64,000 nucleotides of DNA from Jacaranda mimosifolia (taxonomy: Eukaryota > Streptophyta > Magnoliopsida > Lamiales > Bignoniaceae), in contig CM032128.1 in NCBI GenBank assembly GCA_018894105.1, forward strand, positions 17,341,001 through 17,405,000, given 5' to 3'. Made by a program: the position numbers and the translations under genes. Shown here one piece after another: positions 21,309 through 34,148 of this stretch (its first letter is position 1; each line of letters starts with the position of its first letter). Below the pieces are notes generated by a model. That model worked only from the letters and a program-made list of their open reading frames with translations, searched no databases and had not been told where the DNA came from.

Positions 21309-23217
21309 TTTTGTTTGAAGATTTTGAAAATCTACAAGAGGCAAAAAAAGAATATAAGCATTTGATTGAGTTTGATATTAAAATAGGTTCATGGTTTTTC
21401 AAGCATGTTTTCATCCCACTATTTTATCAAATTCTTCACCCCCTAGAAGAATTCGGCAAATCATATTTCCCAATGAGAATTAAGATAGCAAGGACTTGCA
21501 AGTGGACCCCCATGTACAAGGGCCATCCACAAGTAATCGAAGGGTAAGAAACTTTTGCTAATTGCATCTCATGCAACTCTCGATATATTTTACCTCACTT
21601 TTCACATAAACCCACGTGTACGTGTGCCATATATGGTACTAAGTGTTAGGTAGTACCTACAACCAATCTTTGACTCAACACTGGAACCACATCAACCCCC
21701 ATGTATGAGCGCTAATGTGTGGGTGTTCCTAAGTCAAAGTGCATATTACACTAAATGCATGCTCACAACTTTTCTCCTAAGTGTGACCCTATGTACGAGT
21801 GCCATCACACAAAATCAATAACATCGTCATGGCATACATTATTGATAGAATGCCTGGATTAATTAAAACTCTTTTAATTTGTATCCATTTCGACTTAATA
21901 TTTGAAAAACACGTAGACATTCTAAGTGGAGGGTTTTTCTTGGTAAAGATCTCATCATTTTATCTTCTTATTTAGGTTTTCTATATTCTAAATATGCATC
22001 TCATACATCAATAGGATATGAAAGGCATAAATAAGTAAATATGCCTAGCATGCTCCTAGGGTGGGATGACCATGAGCCTAACCAAGTGGTGCACTTAGAA
22101 CTATAGGTGCACCACCTAGTTGATTTTAGATGGGTTGATTAAATCTTGCTATTACAAGATTATATCCCATATATTCATGGGTCTTCAAAAGTCTCCAAGC
22201 CTCTATGGTCTCTTTTGCTCCATGTAACTTTTATATGAGAAAGAAATCCCCAGTCCTAGTAATTCTACTCTCATAACATTTACGAGGTAGAAATAAAGAG
22301 GCATGCAAGCCCCAATTTAATATAACCCATTTCAACAACTTGAAATAAATAAAATCAATGTTAAAAGCTCATGATCATCCCCATTCATTCATCATTCATT
22401 CAATAATTAAATGAACAATAAAGAAATCTAGAATTAACAATTAATTCCATCAATTAAATGCTAATCAAATTAACAAATAATTGGTCATGCATAACACTCA
22501 TGCAACATTTGGAAATTAACTTTAACAAGATTTAAGGAGCTTGAAAATTGTCAAACATAAAATTGAGAACTTGCGCAACACTTAAGCATCCATAACACAT
22601 GATTTAACATCATTTCTAGCCATTAAATGAGCCAAAAATCAAGCTCAAAACCTGCCCAACCCATAACCAAGCGCTACTGGTTGTATGAGGCTTGAGGAGG
22701 CCACTGCCCTGCCAGCTTGCGCCAAGGCTGACCGGCAGCCCCTGTTTCAGGGTAAAGGCTAGTCAAGTTGATTTTTAGCTCAACTATTGCGCACCAAAAA
22801 TTCTAGAACTCTTTCTAAACATTAAATCACACATTATGGACCAATTTCTAGATCTAAAACACATTTTAAAACTGGAAATTTATGTGCTCAATCAAGTTTC
22901 AAAAATCAAGTTAAAAAAAATTGCATTCTTAAAAAATCTTCAACAAAACTCCAATCATTAACATGCTATATCAACATACAACATCAATTAATGCTAAATC
23001 AACATTCAAAATTAAAAGTTATGAATTAAAACATACTAATCATATAAATTAATACTTAAAACACATATTACCATGTTGTCAATTCATCAATTAAGGAGCC
23101 ACGCACAACATCATCCAAACACGCCAATCCATTATATGAATCGAGAATTTGGTGAGTTTGATCAATCCATCACATGAATCAATCATCAAAAAAAAATCCA
23201 AATCTAAGCATGATTTA
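21309..23217 (-). other. Untranslated leader of D
   Basis: About 1.9 kb, no credible genes. It contains four copies of the leader motif in a D-specific form (plus-strand core ACCCCCATGTAC or close variants) near 21507, 21610, 21694 and 21786. There is a 9-bp hairpin GTGGTGCAC/GTGCACCAC with a 12-nt loop (22086-22115) and a GC-rich island at about 22651-22744. It is otherwise AT-rich. Confidence 0.7.
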
Positions 23218-23230
23218 GGCTCTGATGCCA
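23218..23230 (-). other. Primer binding site of D
   Basis: Minus-strand TGGCATCAGAGCC, two bases from the LTR end, is one mismatch from the initiator tRNA-Met complement. Confidence 0.85.
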
Positions 23231-23232
23231 CT

Positions 23233-25461
23233 TGAAAACAAGTAATGTACTAAAATCCAATTATAAAAGCTTCAAAAGCTAAATAAACTAGTGCTTACAT
23301 GCTAACTAGGATCAAATCATGCCTAAAATCTAGATTGAGGTAGAGTGTAACCTTGAAATGCAAATATCGAAGGATAAAGTGGTGAACCTTTCACCAATCC
23401 AGAATTTGCTAGAAACCGCACAACAGAGAGGAAGCAGTTTTTAACCCTGTTAAAACTGCCCCGAAATTTATGAAACAAATACTACAACCTCTCAACACCA
23501 TTAAGGAAAGATAGTAAAAAATTTGAATCAAAAGGCTTTCTAGATCTCCCTGGAAAAATTCACCAAATAGGTGCTCAACTGAAGTAGATCTCCAAACCGT
23601 AGCAAACTAACTTATTCGCCTCTATTGATATGATCCACACACTAATAAAACTTCCAAATTCACCTCATTATAAGCTAGGATAAAAGAGGAGAATGTAATG
23701 GTGGAGGACAATTTGTGGCAAGGAAGAAGAAGAAGAGAGCAAAGCTTTCAACACATGAATACAATGCTTGCAAGGCGTTTTTGGAGGGAATGGCAAAAGA
23801 ATCTAACTCTTTCACACTTTTAGCAATAATGACCTATCCTCACACCCTCTATATCTATATATAGGTTGAGGTTGGTGTGATTCTAATTTGGCATCACACC
23901 TTCCTCAAGGTGCGTAGCCAACTTGCATTGCTAAGGTGGCAAATGCATATTCAAATCTAATTTGAAATTCATGTGCACCCTAATTACATTTGAAAGCTAA
24001 TTTTAAGCTCATTAAGATGGTTATTCAAATGAACAGTTCATTTGAATTTTTCCTCCAAAATGTATTCTTCCCATTAATTAAATTAAACATTTTAATTTAA
24101 TTAATTAACATTTCACTTAACTCTTAAGTCAAACAAGCTTAACTCTTAAGCTTAATTTTGTTAACTTAACTCCTTAAGTTAACTTGACCAATTGATGGTC
24201 ACTTTGGCACCAAATAATTAACTCCTTAATTAATGGTCTAATTTAACCTTTTAAATTAATTGATTAATTTAACACTTAAATTAATCAAGCCCAAATTGAC
24301 ATTTAAATTAGATACCTCAAAAATCAGTCTACTAAGAGAAATTCTCTAACTCTTAGAAAATTGCTCCATCAACTAGGAAGCTAGTTAGCTTTTGTTTGTG
24401 ATCCAATAGGTTTTACAATCCATTGGACATGGGCTCACAGCTCCTTGTAACTGTTGAATATCATATATTTATTTTAGTTTAAAACACTTTTAAACTAATC
24501 GACTCAATTTAATTAATATTATTAATTTAAGAATACTCAATCTCCATGGTCGATGCCCAACTTCATGCCCATGGAGCCCAACTAATTGGCCAAAATGAAT
24601 GTTTCATAGAACCACTATAGCTCTATGTTTACCATGCAAATGCCGTCCTTTTATCTCCTATCTCCCGAAAGAGGCCTACGGCAAGATATTCGTCGGCTCC
24701 CTAATAGCCTCGATACTATGTCTCTATTCACGATATTCGATTCCCTTGTGTGACCTCATCTTTGAAAAACTCCTTTTTCCAAATTATCACACCATCTTGC
24801 ACAAGGATTTCTTAGAATTGATCATTATAGAATACATAGGAGATGCAATCACCCTTCACAAAAGTAACGATCTTAGATCTCACAAACCTCCATGCCAAGT
24901 GGCTCATACCCAACCTCAACCCAAAAGACCCGCTAAGTGATCAAGGAAGAGTCAAAGCATGAGGACCAAACATAAAATTACTATGGATCCTCAGGTCAGA
25001 GGACCAATAATATACACTAGCATAAGCTGGAGAATTTGCCACTACCGACTTGCTACTATGGCCATCTAGTAGATTCTCCTGTGAGCCTTTAATGTCATGT
25101 GATCTGACAAACACCCACTGACATGAACCCATATCTCATACGGTTGCTCATGGAATGGAGCAAAATCCAACTCTTGGATTTATGCATCGTTAGTACATGT
25201 CTGTCTGGATCTTAGCCTTATCTCGTAAGATCCTATAACTTGGAAGATTTAAGATAACGATCGTGTGAGACTTATTCCATGGTCATCAAACCAAGTCCTG
25301 CAGTCATGAGTGATCTAAGAGTTTCATCCAAATGCAAGTGAAGTAATGAAGAGCCTAAGATGAAGATGACCATATAATGAATATCATTCAATCAAGATTA
25401 TTTTTCAAGGAAATAGCTTTACAAGGCCAATCTAATTTGCTTACCAGGCACTATTCCAGCA
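23233..25461 (-). repeat. 5' LTR of element D (2229 bp)
   Basis: Begins on the plus strand with TGAAAACAAGTAATG and ends CTATTCCAGCA, one base from the canonical CCAACA. It is flanked on the right by AATTT, the target duplication. It aligns over its length with 15545-17787. Confidence 0.88.
23847..23864 (-). promoter_or_regulatory. TATA-box region of D 5' LTR
   Basis: Minus-strand CTATATATAGATATAGAG, the family TATA element with the left arm of the palindrome shortened. It is the expected promoter site for D, whose transcript would run leftwards. Confidence 0.6.
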
Positions 25462-26345
25462 AATTTTTCCTCATTGGTATTTGATATAGCATGTGGTTCT
25501 CACCTTTATAATTCGATATAGGGGATAGAAAGAAGAGTCTTAGTGAAAGAGATATGATCCTCTACTTAGAAAATGGAGGAAGAGCTACCGCCATGGTCCA
25601 AGGCGTTGTCCAGTTAGACTTGGGAAATGCTTGCATTGTATTAAATCCTTGTTATTATGTACCTTATCTTGTTAAGAACATTATTTCAATTCTTGTTCTT
25701 GATAATAAAGGATATGATTTCTCTATATTAAATTGGATGTTGAAAGCTTTAAAGAGTGGTTCTTCAATTGCACAAGGCACATTGAATAAAGGATTATACA
25801 TACTTGATTCTCAACCTTCATTAATGCACATTCAATCAAGTAAGAGAAAATTAGATAACCAAGAAGATGCCATCCTATTGCATGCAACACTTGGACATAT
25901 CTCTAAAATAGGATGAACAATTTAGAAGCTCTCAAAGCACTAAATGTTAGTGGCACTAAGGACCTTCCTATATGTGAATCATGTGTGAAGGGAAAACGAC
26001 CAAGGCTCCTTTTGTGGGACAAACGGAGTAAACCACAAGTCATTTCAATTTGATCTATACGTATGTTTGTGGCCCACTAAAAGTTAGTGTGATAGGAAGC
26101 AATTCTTACTTCATCACTTTTACCGATGATTGTAATTGGTTCGAACATGTGTGTCTTATGAAGTACAAGTCTGAAGCCTTTGAATAGTTCAAAGAGTATA
26201 GGAATGAAGTATAAAAGCAAAAGGGACTTTGTATTAAAACTCTACGATTGGATCGAGGGGGAGAATACTTAAGCACTGAATTCTTATGTTATCTAAAGGA
26301 GAATAGGATTCTCTCTCAATAAACTCCACCTGGCACACTCCAATA
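25462..26345 (+). pseudogene. Protease-integrase remnant of element A
   Basis: Resumes A after D. The protease site reads LVFDIACGSHL (DTA to DIA). The LENGGRATAMVQGVVQLDLG segment and pre-integrase region (25554-25916) follow, with the zinc-domain His pair decayed (LLHATLGHIS) and a stop at about 25915. The integrase core is recognisable to 26345: the DRGGEYLSTEF block is kept, with stops elsewhere. It is then cut off just after PPGTPQ, before the catalytic Glu block, and fused to the middle of RT. The deletion removes the end of IN, the linker and the start of RT. Confidence 0.82.
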
Positions 26346-26609
26346 AAAGGTTTTACATCCAAAAAGAGTAAGCAAAAAGTTTGCAAACTCAAGGGATCCA
26401 TTTATGGGCTTAAACATACATACTGAACTTGCAACATACATTTGATAAGATAGTCAATTTGTTTGGCTTTGTCAAAAATATATATGGAACTTGTTTGTAC
26501 AGAAAAGCTAGTGGGCGTAGCATAAAGTTTATTATGCATTATGTTGATAACATTTTTCTCATTACGAATAAGAAATCAATGTTACAGTATAATAAAGCAT
26601 GGTTATTTA
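26346..26609 (+). pseudogene. RT fragment of element A, part 1 (interrupted by solo LTR S1)
   Basis: Starts inside RT at the GFTSKK/SEQKVCKLKGSIYGLK block and runs to the block before MKDLGE. 26429-26620 reads VNLFGFVKNIYGTCLYRKASG and HYVDNIFLITN, so YVDD has become YVDN. The frame ends at the S1 insertion site (AW.., 26609). ATTTA (26605-26609) is the left target duplication of S1. Confidence 0.82.
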
Positions 26610-28729
26610 TCTTGGAATAGTGCCCAGCAAGCCAATTAGATTAGCCTTGTGAAAGCTATTTTCTTGTAAAACAATCTTGATTGAATGATATTCTTTATAT
26701 GGCCATCTTCATCTTATGCTCTTTATTACATCAGTTGTATTTGGATGAAGCCCCTAGATCACTTATGACTACGGACTTGGTTCGATGACCATGGAATAGG
26801 TCTTTCATGGTCGTGATCTTAAATCTTCCCAAGTCGCAGGATCTTATGAGATAGGGCATCTAAGATTCGGATAGACTTGCACTGACGATGCATAAATCTA
26901 AGAGTTTGATATTGCTCCATTTCATGAGCAACCGTATAACATATGGGTGCATGTTAGTGGGTTCTTGTTAAAGAACAAGGTACTGAAACCCACTGGAGAA
27001 TCCACTAGATAGCCGTAGTTGCAAGTCACTAATGGCAAGTTCTCTAGCTTACCTTAATGCATATTATTAGTCCTTTGACTTGAAGATCCATGGCAACCTT
27101 GTCTCTGGTCCTCATGCTTTGACTCTTCCTTGACCAGTTAGCGGTTCGTTTGGGTTGAGGTTGGGTATGAGCTAATTGGCATGAAAGTTTGTTAGATCTA
27201 AGATAGAATCTGACTCTTCACTTTTGTGTAAGGCGAGTGCATCTCCTATGTACTCAATAATGATCGATTCCAAGAAATTCTTGCGCAAGGTAGTGTGACA
27301 ATTTGAAAAAGAAATTTTCCAAAGATGAGGTCACACAAGAAAATTGAACATTGAGAATAGAAACATGGTATCGAGGCTATTAGGAAGCTGACAAATATCT
27401 TGCCCTAGGCCTCTTTCAGGAGAGATAAGATAGAAAGACCGTACTTGCATGGTATGTGTAGAGTTATAATGGTTATCCAGAACATTCATTTTGGCCAATT
27501 ATTTGGGCTCCATGGGCTTGAAGTTGGCCATCGACCATGGATATTGGATACTCTTCAATTAAGGAGATTAATTGAATTGAGCCGATTAGTTTAAAAGTGT
27601 TTTAAACTAAAATGAATATTTGATATTCAAAAGTCACAAGGAGTTGTGAGCCTAAGTCCAATGAATGGTAAAAGCTATTAGGTCTTACAAAAAAGCCAAT
27701 TAGCTTCCTAATTAATAGAGAAAAGATATTCTACGTGTTAGAAAATGTCTCCTAGTGGACTAATTTTAAGGTGCTAATTTTGAAGGTCAATTTTGGCTTG
27801 ATTAATTTAAGGAGTTAAATTAATCAATTAATTTAAGGAGTTAAATTAAAGGTTAATTAATTAAATTAAAGTGCTCAGTTTAATTAATGGGAAGAACACA
27901 TTTTGGAGAGAAAATTAAATAAAATGTTCATTTTAATTAGCATTTTATTTAACTTGAAATTAGATTTCAAATGTAATTAAAAGGCAAGTGAAATTCAAAT
28001 TAGATTTGAATTTGCATTGGCCACATTGGCAAATACAAGTTGGCCGCCCTTTTCTCCTCATGGGAGGTGTGATGCCATCTTGGCATCACACTTTCCAACC
28101 TCTATATATAGATATAGAGAGAGAGAGAACTGATCATTATGTCAAAAGGTGTGAAGAATTAAATTCTCCACCATTCCCTCCAAAATCTTTGCAAGCATTG
28201 CATTCATGTGTTGGAAGCTTTGCTTCTTTCTTCTTCTTCCCTACCAAAAATTGGCCTCCACCATAGCTAATCTTTGGCCTTATTCCAGCTTATAAGATAG
28301 ATATTTTGGAAGATCTATTTGGTGTATGGATCATGTCAATAAAGGCAAACTACTTTGTTTGCCACAGATTGCATATCCACTGCATAGAGTTTGATTTGGA
28401 AATTTTCTCCAGGGAGATCCAAAAGGTTTTTCTATCTAAATTTTTTATTGCGAGTTCCTCAAGGTGTTCAGCAGCTCCAGTATTTTTTTTGTGATTTTTG
28501 GAGGTGATTTGTTGGAGACAAAAATCGTTTCTCTCCTGCTGCGCATTTTCTGGCAGTTTCTGGAACGGTGAAGAGTTCACCTCATTCTCCTTGGATTTTG
28601 AAATTTCAAGGTAACACTCTATCCCAATCTAAATCTCAAGCATGATTTGATCCTAGTTAGCATTTAAGCACTAGTTCATTAAGCTTTTGAAGTTTTTATA
28701 ATTGGATCGTAGTGCCTTACTAGCTTTCA
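26610..28729 (+). mobile_element. Solo LTR S1 inside the RT of element A
   Basis: A single LTR of 2120 bp. The left end reads TCTTGGAATAG (TG to TC), the right end TAGCTTTCA. No PBS or internal sequence follows; the RT of A continues at once at 28730. Flanks are ATTTA and ATCTA (28730-28734), one mismatch. LTR-LTR recombination of a full element is the usual origin. Short open frames within it (27988-28266, 28306-28494) lie in LTR sequence and are not genes. Confidence 0.85.
28100..28119 (+). promoter_or_regulatory. TATA-box region of solo LTR S1
   Basis: CTCTATATATAGATATAGAG, with the full 8-bp inverted repeat, followed by a short GA run. A solo LTR can keep promoter function; here it would read into the RT remnant of A. 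Confidence 0.6.
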
Positions 28730-29662
28730 ATCTACTCTATTCTCCATGAAGGATTTGGGAGAGGCATCCTATGTATTAGGAATATGTATCTATAGAGATA
28801 GATGAAGGAAGATATTGGGGCTTTCCCAAATCCTGTACATTGATAAGATACTAAAGAGGTTTAGTATAGAAGAATCCAAGATAGGCTTCCTCCCTATGGG
28901 ACATGACATTCGTCTCTCCAAGTCTATGACACCTGAGAGTAACGACGAGAGATAAAGAATGTTCTACATACCTTATGCATCTGCTATTGGGAGCGTAATG
29001 TATGCCTTTCAATGTACAAGATTGGTTGTGGCACACGCTTTAAAGATTACGAGCTCTTTCTAATCCAACCCTTGTGAATGTTATTAGATGACCTTTAAAA
29101 CAATCCTTAAGTACTTGAGAAGACTATGGACTTATTTTTTGTATATGGCAATGGAGAATCGAAACTCGAGAGGTTTTTGGATTCTAGTTTTCAATTCAAT
29201 ATAGATGACCTAAAATCTACTTCTTGATTTATATTTTGCCTCAATGGCAAACACAGTGAGTTGGAAAAATTCCAAAAAATATACCACGGCTAATTCAACT
29301 ACAGAGGCGAAATATATTGAGGCTTCGAAAGATGCAAAGAAAAGTGTTTGGATGAAAAACTTCAGCAAGAGTTGATGTAGTGCCTAGCATTACTGAGCTA
29401 AGGGTTATCATTTGTGGCAACAACGGGACGGTAGTACAAGTTAAAGAGTTAAGATCTCATCAACAATCCAAGCACATTTTAAGGTGATATCATTTGATCT
29501 GGGAGATCATTGATAGAGGAGACATTCGAGTAGAGAGAGTTGCCTCGGAAGAGAATATAGCAGATCCACTTACTAAACCTCTATTGCAAAAGGTCTTTGA
29601 AGCACATATTAAGAAAATGAGTCTTAAGACTTAGGGAATTGGCTTTAAGGCAAGTGGGAGAT
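28730..29662 (+). pseudogene. RT end and RNase H of element A
   Basis: Continues RT after S1 from the MKDLGEASYVLGI block, through the YIDKILKRFSIEES-like and APES..R.RMFYIPYASAIG-like blocks (stops near 28953), and then RNase H. It is spread over frames with many lesions, and ADPLTKPLLQKVFE is readable near 29560. It ends with a good polypurine tract directly before the LTR at 29663, so this is the true 3' internal end of A. Confidence 0.82.
29651..29662 (+). other. Polypurine tract of element A
   Basis: CAAGTGGGAGAT lies immediately before the LTR start TGTTGG. It is the plus-strand primer site expected at this junction. Confidence 0.75.
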
Positions 29663-30397
29663 TGTTGGAACAGTACCCCGCAAGTCAATTAGATTAGTAT
29701 GTAAACTATTTCACTTATGATACAATCTTAATTGAATGATATTCATTAAATGTCCATCTTCATATTATGCTTATATTTACTTCATTGGCATTTGGTCAAA
29801 GCCCTAAGATCACACAAGACTGCAGAACTTGGTCACGCACAGGAGATGATCATGAAACAAATCTTACACGGTCGTGATCTTAAATCTTCCAAGTCATAAG
29901 ATATTATGAGACAAGGCATCTAACATCCGGATAGATTTGCACTAATGATGCATAAACTCAAGAGTTGGATATTGCTCCATTTCATAAGCAAGGCCATATA
30001 AGATATGGGTGCATGTTAGTGAGTGCTTGTTAGATAACAAGTTCACTTAAGGCCCGCCCAGAGAATCAACAAGATAGATGTAGTGGCAAGTTAGTAGTAA
30101 CACATTCTCCAGCTTACGCTAGTACATATAATTAGTCCTCTGACTAGAGGATCCATGGTAACCTTGTGTTTAGGTCCTCATGCTTTGACTCTTCCTTGAC
30201 CACTTAGTAGGTCTTTTGGGTGGAGGTTGGGTATGAGCTACTTAGACATGGAGGTTTGTGAGATCTAAGATAGGATCTGACTCATCTTTGTTGTAAAGGT
30301 GAGTACATCTCTTATGTATTCTATAATGATTAATTTTGAGAAATCTTTACACAAGGTAGAAAGATAATTTGGAAAAAGTATTTTCCAAAGATGAGGT
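29663..30397 (+). repeat. Shared A/B LTR, left part (interrupted by solo LTR S2)
   Basis: LTR starts TGTTGGAACAGTACC right after the PPT of A and runs 735 bp to ...AAAGATGAGGT, where S2 begins. GAGGT (30393-30397) is the left target duplication. It carries subfamily variants (CATTTCATAAGCAAGGCC) also present in B's 3' LTR at 47143-47816. Confidence 0.87.
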
Positions 30398-32597
30398 TGT
30401 TAGAATAGTGCCAAGCAAGTCAATTAGATTGGCATTGTAAACTATTTCACTTGTGATGCAATCTTAATTGAATGATATTCTTTAAATGGGCATCTTCATC
30501 TTATGCACATATTTACTTCACTGGCATTTAGTTGAAACCCTTAGATCACATGAGAATACGGGATTTGATCAGACACTAGGTGATGATCATGAAATAAATC
30601 TCACACGATCGTGATCTTAAACACTTCCAAGTCGTAGGATCTTATGAGATCAAAGGCATCTAAGATTCGAATAAACTTGCACTAATAATGCATTAATCCA
30701 AGGTGTTGGATGTTGCTCAGCTTCATGAGCAATGTCATATAAGATATGGACGCATATTAGTGGGTGCTTGTTAGAGAACAAAGTACTAAAGACTCGTTTG
30801 GAGAATCCACAAGATAGTTGTAGTGGCAAGTTCTCCAGCTTATGTTAGTGCATATAACTAGTTCTTTGACCTAAGGATCCAGTGTAATCTTGTGTTTAGG
30901 TCCTCATGCTTTGACTCTTCCTTGGGCATGTGGTGGGTCGTTTGGGTGGAGATTGGGTATGAGTGGCTTAGATAAGGAGGTTTATGAGAACCAAGATGGG
31001 ATCCAACTTTTTGTCATTGTGAAGGGCAAGTACATCTCCTATGTATTCTATAATGATCGATTCCATGAAATCCTTGCGCAAGGTAGCATGACAATTTGGA
31101 AAATGAGTTTTCCGAATGTGAGGTCATAATGGGAATCGAACATTGAGAATAGAAATATAATATTGAGGCTATTTGAGAGTCAGAAAATATTTTGCCCTTG
31201 TCTTCTTTTGGGACATAGGAGACAGAAGGATCATATTTACATGGTACGCATAGAGCAAGAATGTTTCTCCAAAAGTGTTCATTTTAGCAAACTAGTTGGG
31301 CTACATGGGCTTGAGGTTGGACATCAACCATGGAGATTGGGTACTCTTCAATTAATGGAGATTAATTGAATTGAGTCGATTAGTTTAAAGGAGTTTAAAC
31401 TAAAGTGAAATTTGATATTCCAAAGTCACAAAGAGTTGTGAGACCATGTCTAATGAATATTAGAACCTAACGGGTCACACACAAAAGCCAAATGCATATC
31501 CTGGGCATTGAAGGAGAAATTTCTAAGAGTTAGAAATATTCTATCACTATCGATTTGGAGGTGACCGATTGGCACAGTCATTTTTGGCTTGATCAATTTA
31601 ATTGTTAAATTGATCTAATTAATTTAAGGAGATAAATTAAGGCCAATTATAATTAAGGAGTTAATGGTTTGGTGCCACATGATTATCGATTGATCAAGTT
31701 AACCTAAAGGGTTAAGTTAACAATTGCTAGCTAAAAGAGTTTAGCTAATTGACTTAAAGAGTTAAGTCCAGGAGATTAATTAAATTAAAAATGGAGAATT
31801 AATTTTGGACAAAATATTCAAATGAAGGGTTCATTTGATGCGACATTAGAATTTATTTGGATGACATTTCATAAGATGAAATGAAGATTCCAAATAAATT
31901 CAAAACACACACATAATTCACATTTATGCCAACTTGCAATACGAGTGGGCGGTCCCCCCTCCCTTCCTGAGGAAAGTATGATGCCACATTGGTATCACAC
32001 CATCCTCTCTCTATATATAGATATAGAGAGGGGCGGCCAATTGAGTAGCAAGGCATCACATTCCATGTGAATTAGATTTTCTCAAATGCATCATGTGTTG
32101 AAGCTTCACTTCTTTTCTTCTCCCTCCTCTAATTCAAGCCTTCATCCATGCGTGTTCTTTTCTTTATTCCCAGCTGATATTAAGGAGAATTGGTGTTGAA
32201 TTGGTGTGAGGATCATAATGTTAGAGGCAAGATAATTGGATCCTAGTTTTGGCAATAAATTTTGAGCAACCATTAGAGGTCTTTTCGAGTTCTGATTGAG
32301 CTAAAATTTGGACTAAAGATACATCAAGGAGTTGGTGATATTTTGGTGTAAGTTTCACTCAAATCGGAGTTCATTTCCCCAGTCAAAAGTTGATTGGCAT
32401 CCATTATGCTGCTGGAAAATAGTTTTTTGAGTGTCAAAGGCTTTGTTCTAGCTTCCTTGGATTTTGAGCAAAATAAGGTAATTCTCCATCTAAATCTAAA
32501 TCAATGGCACGTTTAGATCATTGTTATCATGTATAGCCTAGTTAATTTTCATTTCTAATGTTTTGATTATTAGATCCTATGGCTACATATGACTTCA
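30398..32597 (+). mobile_element. Solo LTR S2 inserted in the A/B LTR
   Basis: A complete single LTR of 2200 bp, TGTTAGAATAG...GACTTCA, with a perfect 5-bp target duplication GAGGT on both sides (30393-30397 and 32598-32602). The interrupted LTR continues at once. This is the clearest insertion in the window. There is no PBS or internal sequence. The open frames at 30890-31129, 31163-31369 and 31853-32059 lie in LTR sequence. Confidence 0.92.
32009..32028 (+). promoter_or_regulatory. TATA-box region of solo LTR S2
   Basis: CTCTATATATAGATATAGAG with the complete inverted repeat; flanking CTCT and AGAG lengthen the stem slightly. Confidence 0.6.
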
Positions 32598-33410
32598 GAG
32601 GTCATAAAAAGGAATTGAATGTTGGGAATAGAAACATAGAATCAAATCTATTATGGAGCCGACAAATATCTTACCCTAGGCCTCTTTCGGGAGATAGGAG
32701 ATGGAAGGATTACATTTGTATGGTATTCGTGAGCTAGAATGGTTCTCCAAAATCATTCATTTCAGCCAATTAGGCTCCATGGGCTTATGGTTGGGCGTCG
32801 ACCATGGAAATTAGGTACTCTTAAATTAATACAGATTAATTGAATTGAGTCATTAGTTTAAATGAGTTTAAATTAATGTCAATATTTGATATTCTATAAG
32901 TCACAAGAAGTTGTGAACCCATGTCCAATGAATGGCAAAATCTAATAGGTCATACACAAAAGCTAATTGCAAATCCAACTAGATGGAAGGGAATTTTCTA
33001 AGAGTTAGAGAAATTCCTTCATGATTGATTTTTGGAGGTAGATGGTTGTAGCCATTTTTGGCTTGATCAATTTAATTGTCAAATTGATCTAATTAATTTA
33101 TGGGGTTAAATTAAGACCAATTAACTAAGGAGTCAATTATTTGGTGCTACATCACTATCAATTAGTCAAGTTAACTTAAGGGTTAAGTTAACAATAACTT
33201 ACTTAATGAGATAAGTTAATTGACTTCAAAGTTAAGTTAAAGGATAATTTATTAAATTAAAGTGTTTAATTTAATTAAAATGAAGAATTAATTTTGGAGG
33301 GAAATTTCAAATGAAATGTTCATTTGGTGTGGCATTAGAATTTATTTGGATGACATTTTCATGAGATAAAATGAAAATTCCAAATGAAATTCAAATGCAC
33401 ACAAAATTCG
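32598..33410 (+). repeat. Shared A/B LTR, right part, 3' end deleted
   Basis: LTR sequence continues after S2 through the CTCCATGGGCTTATGG region and the TTAA-rich U3 block, then stops near 33410 (CACACAAAATTC) and is joined to leader sequence just before the gag of B. The deletion removed the TATA region, R-U5, the PBS and most of the leader of B, so B has no promoter of its own. Confidence 0.82.
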
Positions 33411-34148
33411 CATGCTTATATTCATTTTTTCGTCTTTAATGGTTTGCGAAATCTCAAGAATGGCTAAATATCCACTTGACATTATTTTGGAAACTAATAA
33501 ACTAATCAAGCCTAACTTCCACAATTGACTTAACCTCAAAAATCATTTTAAATTCCTAGAAATAGATAAATCATCTATACCATTGTACTCCTAATCCCAT
33601 GGGGATTAATGTAGATCAAGATGCACATGAAAAGTTCACAGATTGGGTTAAGGATCGTCCTATCTCATTATCTCATGATGGCATCTACAAACTTCAAAAG
33701 ATGATTAGGCTTGGAAAAGCTTTTCAACTTGGATGTAGTGATGGACAATGATCTCCATGAGGATTTGATCCCACATCTTCGCTGAGTTTTGCTGATCAAA
33801 GTATTGGTCTAGGTAGAGATTACCATGACAAAGGCACACCATTAATGCTTGTTTCCTCCTCCAACTCTATGGGCCTTAGGGGTGCTAAAAGGGGAGGTAA
33901 AAGGGAGAAAAGTTCACGAAAAGCAACCATTAAAGGCATCCGAAGGAGTTAAGAAGATTATAGAAGATATAGTCGATGTCACTTATTTTTACTTTGGCGA
34001 CAAAGGCCATAGGAAATGGTATTGCAAGGAACACCTTACAACCCTTGAGAAGGGTATGTACTTTATTGAAGTTTACTTAACAACTAATTCTACCTCATTA
34101 GTATTTGATACCGCATGTGATTCTCACCTTTGTAATTCAGTATAGGGG
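33411..34148 (+). pseudogene. gag-protease of element B
   Basis: The gag start ATG is kept at 33460 (MAKYPLDIILETNKLI), but a TGA follows within 30 codons. Relative to A, about 140 bp of capsid sequence are deleted near 33700. 33849-34145 covers the Lys-rich nucleocapsid and the zinc-knuckle position, YFYFGDKGHRKWYC: both first Cys are replaced (Tyr, Phe), as in A. The protease site LVFDTACDSHLCNS keeps DTA. The frame ends at TAG 34143, where the family usually has a Leu codon. A and B are the same subfamily by gag sequence. Confidence 0.82.

Larger units (their letters stand above)
15545..25461 (-). mobile_element. Full-length Ty1/copia LTR retrotransposon D, inserted in A
   Basis: A minus-strand element with 3' LTR 15545-17787, internal region 17788-23232 and 5' LTR 23233-25461. 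PBS, leader, gag, PR-IN, RT and RNase H follow in order on the minus strand. Flanks are AATTC (15540-15544) and AATTT (25462-25466), one mismatch, and the protease region of A continues directly beyond, so D landed in A after A was in place. A deletion fuses the end of IN to RT near 19245 and the gag start codon is lost, so D is not autonomous. Confidence 0.88.

Noticed and set aside
26610..28729. Intron inside the RT of A
   Set aside because: The segment has LTR ends, a TATA region and a 5-bp target duplication; it is a solo LTR.
29663..33410. A single 3.7-kb LTR type
   Set aside because: The perfect GAGGT pair and the restart of TGTT..TTCA within it show one LTR inserted in another.
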